Assembly: GCA_905372135.1 (NCBI GenBank)
Contig: CAJPNS010000060.1
Location: 1 to 11,678 of the forward strand
Length of the DNA: 11,678 nucleotides
Reading direction: 5' to 3'
Source of the DNA: Porphyromonadaceae bacterium
GTDB lineage: Bacteria; Bacteroidota; Bacteroidia; Bacteroidales; Paludibacteraceae
Shown: positions 8,901 through 11,678 of the stretch, piece by piece
Layout: the number at the start of each line of letters is the position of its first letter
Numbering within the stretch: the stretch's first letter is position 1
Notes under the pieces: model-generated
What the model was told of the DNA's origin: nothing
Database searches by the model: none
What the model saw: the letters and a program-made list of their open reading frames with translations, nothing else
Program-made: the position numbers and the translations under genes

Positions 8901-11678
8901 TCTCCAAAGACGGAGTCTCTGCCGAATACGGATATGGAGAATCGCATACGCTCTCTTATATTACTATCGACTTCGACAGTAGCCCAAAATTCGAAGTACA
9001 GTTCGACTGGATAGGCAAAGGCGAAACTTTATATGGTACAGTATATGACTTTATGAGAGTCTATGTAGTACCCGATACGCTTACTCTGCCTACTACTTGG
9101 AAAAGAACCGACACCCGTTGGATAAAAGACAGCTTAGCTCTCCAACTCGGCGATAAATTCAATGGTAAGACCGAATGGACTACATTCTCCGACACTCTGC
9201 CATCGTCGTATGCAGGCACAAGACGTAAACTCGTATTTATGTGGATCAACGACGCAAGCGGAACGGGCAGTCCGACTATGGCGGTAGATAATATCTATGT
9301 AGCAGGATACGAATGCCAGAGTCCGTCGCGATTTGTAGTAGATACCGTTACCAAAGACTCTGCTCAGATAAGCTGGAGCAAGGGTAGTACCGAGACATCG
9401 TGGATAGTAGAGTACAAGAAACTCGACGACAACACTTGGGTACGCGATACCGTCAACGACACTACCTATAGCCTAAGACAACTCGAATCGTATACCGAAT
9501 ACAAGATACGAATACGAGGTATATGTTCCGGTGGTAGCGGACATACGGGATTGCTACTCGGCTCGTTGCATACTCTATGTAGCGATAAAGCGATAGGCAA
9601 CGGAATAGTTTATAATTTCGACGATGCCATCGGCAATATACCCACTTGCTGGACAATGACTACGCCATTCGTACACAAAGGACTCACATTCCCATTAGTC
9701 GGTACATTTACAGGAGCACCGAAAGACGGAGTATTATTATTCGGAGGAAGGAGCACTCAAATAATTGCTACGCAAGAATATACAGAAGACATTAACACCT
9801 TAGAGCTCGAATTCGACCTGTGGAGAGAATCTACCGGAAACTCCGGACAGCTCGAAGTAGGCGTAATGTCTAATCCGAACGATGCAAGTACATTCATTCC
9901 CGTACACAACCTTACATCGCTTATAGTGGTACCTGACAAATATTTGCAGTACACAAGGGTATCTATGGACACTGTTATTGCCGCAGGTAAACACTATATC
10001 GCATTCCGTCAGGTAATCGATAATCCTACCAACGATACTTTGATGTATGGTATCGACAACCTCGATATACATCCTATACCGATGTGTAAGAAGCCAAACT
10101 TCAACGATATCAGCGTAACAATCAACGAATATACGCCTACAACAGCGGATATAAGTTGGATACCTGGAGGTTACGAAAATACTTGGGAAGTACAGTACAA
10201 AGACGTCGACTCTACAGAGTGGAATTCGGTAATAGTAACGCAGACCTCTATGTGTGTGCTGCAAAGGTTGAAGCCCGAAACAACATACGAAGTAAGACTG
10301 CGCTCGATATGTACGCCCGATACAAGTAAATGGACTCTTACACGCAACTTCTCTACTCTGTGCGAAGTATACACTTTACCGTATACCGAAACATTCAGAG
10401 ATATGACTAAGTTCCCCAACAAGTGCTGGAGCAAATACACAGGATTGGCATCTGACGCATTCGGTGGACAACGACCACAGACAACCAGCTCTGGTTGGAT
10501 GCTCAAAAATGGTGACAGTTTAGATTCTACACATTTAAGGCTAAATATATATGGCACGGGATGTAAGTATTGGGCTGTAAGTCCGCTTATAAAACTGAAA
10601 GACAATAGTATGTTGCAGTTCGATATGTCATTAACTCGCTACAATAGTTCGGATACTGCCACAGGCACAAGAGACGACGACCAATTTATGGTAATCGTAT
10701 CTACCGACGGTGGCAATACTTGGCTTAAGGCGAATGCTACTATCTGGAACAACGACAATGCCAATCCGGGCAACTATATTTTCAACAATATCCGCAGGGC
10801 AGGCGAAAAGATATCGATAGACCTGTCGACGTATGCAGATAATATAGTAAGGATAGCATTCTATGGAGAGTCGACTGTAAGCCTGAACGGCGACAACGAC
10901 TTGCATATCGACAATATCCGTATATTCGAACGTGTGATAGTGCCGCCTACGGTGAAGACTTTACCTGCAAGCAATATCGGCAACAATACGGCTACGTTGA
11001 ATAAAGACGTAACCCCGGGCGATATCGCTATCAGTAAAGAAGGCTTCTACTATAGGGCTACCAGTCAAGGAGCTACTTGGACTATGGTAGAATCAGACGA
11101 CGATACAGTCAATGTTAGCGGTCTGATACAGGGTACTACCTACGAGTACTACGCTTACGCGACATTGGAAAACAACGTTACTTTCAGAGGAGATACAGAA
11201 GAGTTTACCACCACTGGTACGCCTCCGGTACATCCTACGGTAAATACGTTGGCTGCTACCAATATCACTCAGAGCGCGGCTACTCTGAACAAGAGCGTGG
11301 TAGCCGACCCGTCGGAACCTGTAACACAGGAAGGATGGAAGTGGCGTAAGGTAGGAGATCCCAACTGGATTATATCTATGAACGGCAACCTCACGGCGCT
11401 CGAACATAACACTCAGTATGAGTTCTTTGCTTTCGCCAAGACAGCTCTCAACCAAGAAGGCTATCAAGGTCAGACGCTGACATTCACTACTGCGTCGCAT
11501 ACGCCGCCGACAGTACAAACACTCGGTGCTACGGCTATCGGTATGTATGCAGCAACACTGCGTAAATCGGTAACGGCAGGTAGTGAACCTATCATCGAAG
11601 AAGGCTGGGAATACAGGAGAGTCGGCGAAGTGGTATGGACTAAGACACAAAATGCCAACATCAACAACCTCGCACAAG
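2873..11678 (+). CDS. Giant secreted FN3/jelly-roll/cleaved-adhesin surface protein (3' end outside window)
   Basis: An open frame of at least 2935 codons with no stop to the window edge, so the product exceeds about 300 kDa. The ATG is chosen because a signal peptide follows at once, the leader is A/T-rich, and no upstream in-frame coding is seen. Order by residue: signal peptide 1-20; beta-rich domain 22-182; cleaved-adhesin domain 188-334; FN3 343-433; five jelly-roll+FN3 modules 444-1719; GEVED domain 1719-1860; three further FN3+jelly-roll pairs to about 2687; then Cys-free FN3-like repeats from 2692. No protease, glycosidase or nuclease catalytic domain is visible. It is probably exported and either displayed or released, acting in adhesion or binding by analogy with Porphyromonas hemagglutinin domains; this is an inference. 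A C-terminal type IX secretion tail or another anchor could exist beyond the window. It is transcribed separately from the upstream operon. Confidence 0.95.
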   Translation, partial: MKRFTILLFLVLCTVFSLQAQNVTLPYTQDFAALSQGDMNSDTGSPTPVSAGALQGIASLTGAYQAGGAIRLGDVGNVGGFTTQPVVTSGVGYVKVSFKAAAWIAATPSPAQVVVGYGSQTVTVNIPATAHVWPIVANDMNMYNVQFQAEATHSAVSITTVSATGNETRIFLDNLKIMHLGTIIRLSEGFEDTTFPPKGWTTLNVSGSKKWKRSTDNTPIGTACARVDYENPGHHNWLITPSMTPKAGDSLTFKVKTPTQYESTKLYIRVSTSSKDTSNFGAPVKTLNTDSTKITTSWKQHSIDLSPYVGSTIFVAFQVVDKWGLHLLLDDIQGAGIEPEVDCTTPKNITVENIITTGADISWHENGYASSWVVEYSTLSTFAGATSQTVTATPSLTLSGLTPDTKYYVRVKSDCLLGEYSEWSDVATFKTRCLPIAAPINILEDFNSLDIKEIPGCWSKITTDNTYPSVVTSPGYGLNSKAIKFAGSFHQYLIMQPVGVALNTLQLDFLLVREGESSGTFQVGYMTAPNDSNTFVAVASFNDDTYKKTLHKRVYFTNVVDNGNNRYITFRYGRVGNETFTTNWFYWIDSVSVKTAPSCRLEKDTLELAKITPDSAIIQYKLPAGYTSVEYVYGVDSITDPTTLTPTVTMGGQIAIGNLSPETMYKLWIRVGCSGGTYSEWSSQPITFKTPCAYINTLDEDFDALDAGSLPHCWSKISTSYSYPKVVAPSSLYKLPTKGIQFGQSSPQYLALPRFGVALNTLQLDFSLNRYSESSGIFQVGYMTDPTDSNTFVAVASFNDNSPNLYKKWLKKRVYFTGVADNNGTNRYIAFRYGKVGNESVSYSGYYFIDSVSVQTAPTCQPPYNIENTFVSKDSAVIGYKRPAAALSVQYVFIEYDTITDPSTLTPIQNTGDTIKLSGLGSNKTYKLWLRSDCGAGSVSDWSDPISFTTICEDITSIDENFDSIATSTLPDCWSRITKKASGYPYVVEENIGYGGKNKTIKFGSSYPQFVILPRIGVAINTLRLDFSLYKKGIKSGTFQVGYMTDPTDSTTFVPVASFSDKSMFAFQKMLKKSVFFKQVVDNGNNRYIAFRYGQVGNEEFSTSSYYWLDSVKLQAAPMCIPPYNLVNTFASGDSAVIAYKMPVGATAARYVYAEASTTDDPSTLTAHTATGDTIKLSGLTQYTAYKIWIQSSCGAGTDSEWSAPLIFNTECGEYTTISEDFDNIPEGNIHGCWSKISTDNSYPSVVSAEPSAGVSTNAIKFSSSLNQYLISPRFSVPLNTLELNFSLDREGGNSGIFEVGYMTNPTDKNTFVSVASFDDNVYKKMLRKKVYFTDVDDNDTNRYIAFKYNPQSTVWYYWLDSVEVVAAPTCMPPSQFKIDSISTDSVVITYKLRAAATGYEYAYGDINETDPSNLTSIATGDTIKLGGLTPHTRYRLWARTQCGAGTYSDWSFTSITFTTRCQDIHAVNEDFEAVAKDSIPECWSKKSASYSYPSVVNASAADGVTSKAMKFYSSHPQYLVLSKIDTALNRFQLRFDLNKESKDCGIFQVGYMTKPTDGSTFVPVASFNDNVYKKMLPKVVYFDTVADSNKKRYIAFRYGAVGTVSQSTSKAYWIDNVVLEPADSCLAPTSLIANVAKDSVRVTFEHRPSATSWQYVLAKNVPLATTPPDSIAPTPIVSNNIVIKNIEPDQDYTIWVRTTSCTNDTSAWAVTTFSTKYCSALPDAVDEKGIVNVTYGMYDIVDNTTEAEAGNYGDYTALSGDIVAGDSAYVSITLSTEKSYKTRVYVDWNQDYDFEGTGEFVYEGTTGSNKTETLLASFLVPSYVRAGNYRMRIVSTSGYPNPCFSGSKGAVEDYTLTFGTMPTCRPTETKSISVSNITSNSANISWRRSGLETSWEVIVSPDQLTATQLKNYTSAINVTDSSYNATGLMGNKDYYVYVRPVCSATDKSYWTWWRPVEFKTKPTIVSTPYYQDFTNDNVTELFIFPDKKVRKNKWCIGSGIGNGGNSMYISKDGVSAEYGYGESHTLSYITIDFDSSPKFEVQFDWIGKGETLYGTVYDFMRVYVVPDTLTLPTTWKRTDTRWIKDSLALQLGDKFNGKTEWTTFSDTLPSSYAGTRRKLVFMWINDASGTGSPTMAVDNIYVAGYECQSPSRFVVDTVTKDSAQISWSKGSTETSWIVEYKKLDDNTWVRDTVNDTTYSLRQLESYTEYKIRIRGICSGGSGHTGLLLGSLHTLCSDKAIGNGIVYNFDDAIGNIPTCWTMTTPFVHKGLTFPLVGTFTGAPKDGVLLFGGRSTQIIATQEYTEDINTLELEFDLWRESTGNSGQLEVGVMSNPNDASTFIPVHNLTSLIVVPDKYLQYTRVSMDTVIAAGKHYIAFRQVIDNPTNDTLMYGIDNLDIHPIPMCKKPNFNDISVTINEYTPTTADISWIPGGYENTWEVQYKDVDSTEWNSVIVTQTSMCVLQRLKPETTYEVRLRSICTPDTSKWTLTRNFSTLCEVYTLPYTETFRDMTKFPNKCWSKYTGLASDAFGGQRPQTTSSGWMLKNGDSLDSTHLRLNIYGTGCKYWAVSPLIKLKDNSMLQFDMSLTRYNSSDTATGTRDDDQFMVIVSTDGGNTWLKANATIWNNDNANPGNYIFNNIRRAGEKISIDLSTYADNIVRIAFYGESTVSLNGDNDLHIDNIRIFERVIVPPTVKTLPASNIGNNTATLNKDVTPGDIAISKEGFYYRATSQGATWTMVESDDDTVNVSGLIQGTTYEYYAYATLENNVTFRGDTEEFTTTGTPPVHPTVNTLAATNITQSAATLNKSVVADPSEPVTQEGWKWRKVGDPNWIISMNGNLTALEHNTQYEFFAFAKTALNQEGYQGQTLTFTTASHTPPTVQTLGATAIGMYAATLRKSVTAGSEPIIEEGWEYRRVGEVVWTKTQNANINNLAQ
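2936..3418 (+). other. N-terminal beta-rich domain (residues 22-182)
   Basis: Begins LPYTQDF, contains GGAIRLGDVGNVGGF and a strand with FKAAAW, and ends in IFLDNLKIM, the closing strand typical of jelly-roll carbohydrate-binding-like domains in Bacteroidetes surface proteins. It has no cysteine, unlike the later modules, and is not one of the five repeats. I do not recognise a specific family; ligand binding is possible but not shown. Confidence 0.55.
3434..3874 (+). other. Cleaved-adhesin (gingipain/HagA-type, choice-of-anchor J) domain
   Basis: Residues 188-334 follow the Porphyromonas gingivalis hemagglutinin/adhesin domain motif by motif. They show EGFED (188-192), PPKGW (196-200), NWLITP (236-241, compare DNYLVTP in HagA), a strand with LTFKVK, DTSNF (276-280, compare DASNF), FVAFQ, and a closing LLLDDI (327-332). 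In gingipains and HagA these jelly-roll domains bind host proteins, hemoglobin or erythrocytes. Whether this copy does so is unknown. The call rests on remembered family sequence, not on a search. Confidence 0.8.
3899..4171 (+). other. First fibronectin type III domain (residues 343-433)
   Basis: Shows the bacterial FN3 pattern: Cys343 followed by a first strand, ADISW (the conserved Trp of strand B), SWVVEYS, LSGLTPDTKYYVRVKSDC (the conserved Leu and Tyr of the E-F region) and a closing TFKTRC. Cys343 and Cys415 are 72 residues apart, as in the later copies. It joins the cleaved-adhesin domain to the five-fold module array. Confidence 0.88.
4202..8029 (+). repeat. Five tandem ~250-260-aa jelly-roll + FN3 modules
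   Basis: Modules begin at the E-(D/N)-F motif, at 4202, 4970, 5750, 6530 and 7280; the periods are 768, 780, 780 and 750 bp. Each starts E(D/N)F, then xCWS(K/R), then a strand that is usually YP.VV, a central (F)(Q/E)VGYMT.P(T/N)D with T-F-V, VASF, and (R)YI.F(R/K)Y. The jelly-roll ends near (W/F)(I/L)D(S/N)V. The FN3 part follows with a start Cys, a Y-K/R-L/I-W strand, a middle Cys and an end Cys. Modules 2 and 3 are the most alike at DNA level. The repeats are diverged enough that they are not a recent copy-number array as a whole. The VGYMT.P.D type of jelly-roll is, as far as I recall, common in Bacteroidales FN3 proteins without an assigned ligand. Confidence 0.9.
8027..8452 (+). other. 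GEVED domain (residues 1719-1860)
   Basis: Starts YCSALP, contains NYGDYTAL, the strongly conserved VDWNQDYDFEGTGE (from 1787) and RMRIVST, and ends GAVEDYT (1850-1856), one residue off the name-giving GEVEDY. GEVED domains are found in secreted bacterial proteins with FN3 and adhesin domains. The acidic Asn-Gln-Asp-x-Asp loop looks like a possible calcium site, which is inference. This single copy interrupts the alternating jelly-roll/FN3 pattern. Confidence 0.85.
8453..10942 (+). other. Three further FN3 + jelly-roll pairs (residues ~1861-2690)
   Basis: FN3 domains begin at Cys1865, Cys2148 and Cys2405. The jelly-rolls between and after them differ from one another. The first (about 1964-2145) has YYQDF, KWCIGSG and MYISKDG, a form seen in MAM-like Bacteroidetes domains. 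The second (2244-2403) has NFDD, TCW and VGVMSNPND, a distant relative of the five-fold module. The third (about 2500-2687) has ETF, KCWSK, STDGGNTW and DNIRIF, a choice-of-anchor J form. The middle FN3 has ISW and IRIRGIC; the last has ISW and LRSIC. Confidence 0.8.
10946..11678 (+). repeat. Tandem Cys-free FN3-like repeats, running off the window
   Basis: At least three units begin with PTV at residues 2692, 2788 and 2879 (periods 96 and 91 aa). Shared features are PTV.TL.A..I....ATL.K.V, then EG(F/W).(Y/W)R about 40 residues in, W(T/I), a Leu-containing turn, and (in the two complete units) TxYE(Y/F)(Y/F)A(Y/F)A with FTT at the end. None contains cysteine, in contrast to all earlier FN3 copies. 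The third unit is cut by the window end. Confidence 0.85.

Noticed and set aside
9800..10264. 154-aa open frame on the minus strand
   Set aside because: Antisense to clear jelly-roll and FN3 coding sequence, with no promoter or leader signal.
11093..11677. 194-aa open frame on the minus strand
   Set aside because: It lies wholly inside the giant + strand gene, which shows domain-level conservation there. The minus translation is rich in Cys, Arg and Tyr and matches no pattern I know.
2873..11678. Several separate genes or a frameshifted gene in this 8.8-kb stretch
   Set aside because: Codon-by-codon reading shows one frame throughout, with domain motifs in the same frame from start to end.
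2873..11678. Gingipain-type protease
   Set aside because: Only the adhesin-type domain is shared; no Cys/His peptidase catalytic domain appears in the visible 2935 residues.

Overview
The window looks like a piece of a Bacteroidota chromosome, most likely order Bacteroidales. It encodes a SusC-like/TonB-dependent receptor tail, a companion outer-membrane barrel protein and a giant multi-domain surface protein. The starts have A/T-rich leaders and no Shine-Dalgarno sequence, and there is a plausible Bacteroidetes-type -33/-7 promoter. I cannot name the species. All real genes are on the + strand.

Region 1 (1-2510) is the 3' end of an operon. The last ~247 codons of a TonB-dependent receptor are followed after 19 bp by a complete 581-aa outer-membrane beta-barrel protein of probable DUF6850 type. 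A clean intrinsic terminator (2553-2581) closes the unit.

Region 2 (2511-2872) is an AT-rich 362-bp intergenic stretch. It holds the terminator and then a candidate promoter whose spacer contains an 11-A homopolymer, next to a 9-T tract.

Region 3 (2873 to the window end) is one uninterrupted reading frame of at least 2935 codons that runs off the right edge. I translated it by hand and found no stop or frameshift. It begins with a signal peptide. Then come a beta-rich N-terminal domain, a gingipain/hemagglutinin-type cleaved-adhesin domain and one fibronectin type III (FN3) domain. Next are five tandem ~250-260-aa modules, each a jelly-roll-like domain plus an FN3 domain. After these come a GEVED domain, three more FN3/jelly-roll pairs, and the start of a Cys-free run of ~93-aa FN3-like repeats. 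This is the architecture of a very large secreted or cell-surface adhesin-like protein. Its C-terminus, and therefore its anchoring or sorting signal, lies outside the window.

The receptor/barrel pair probably handles uptake of an unidentified ligand at the outer membrane. The giant protein is a separate transcription unit, and any functional link to the receptor is speculation. No RNA genes, mobile elements, CRISPR arrays or minus-strand genes could be supported.
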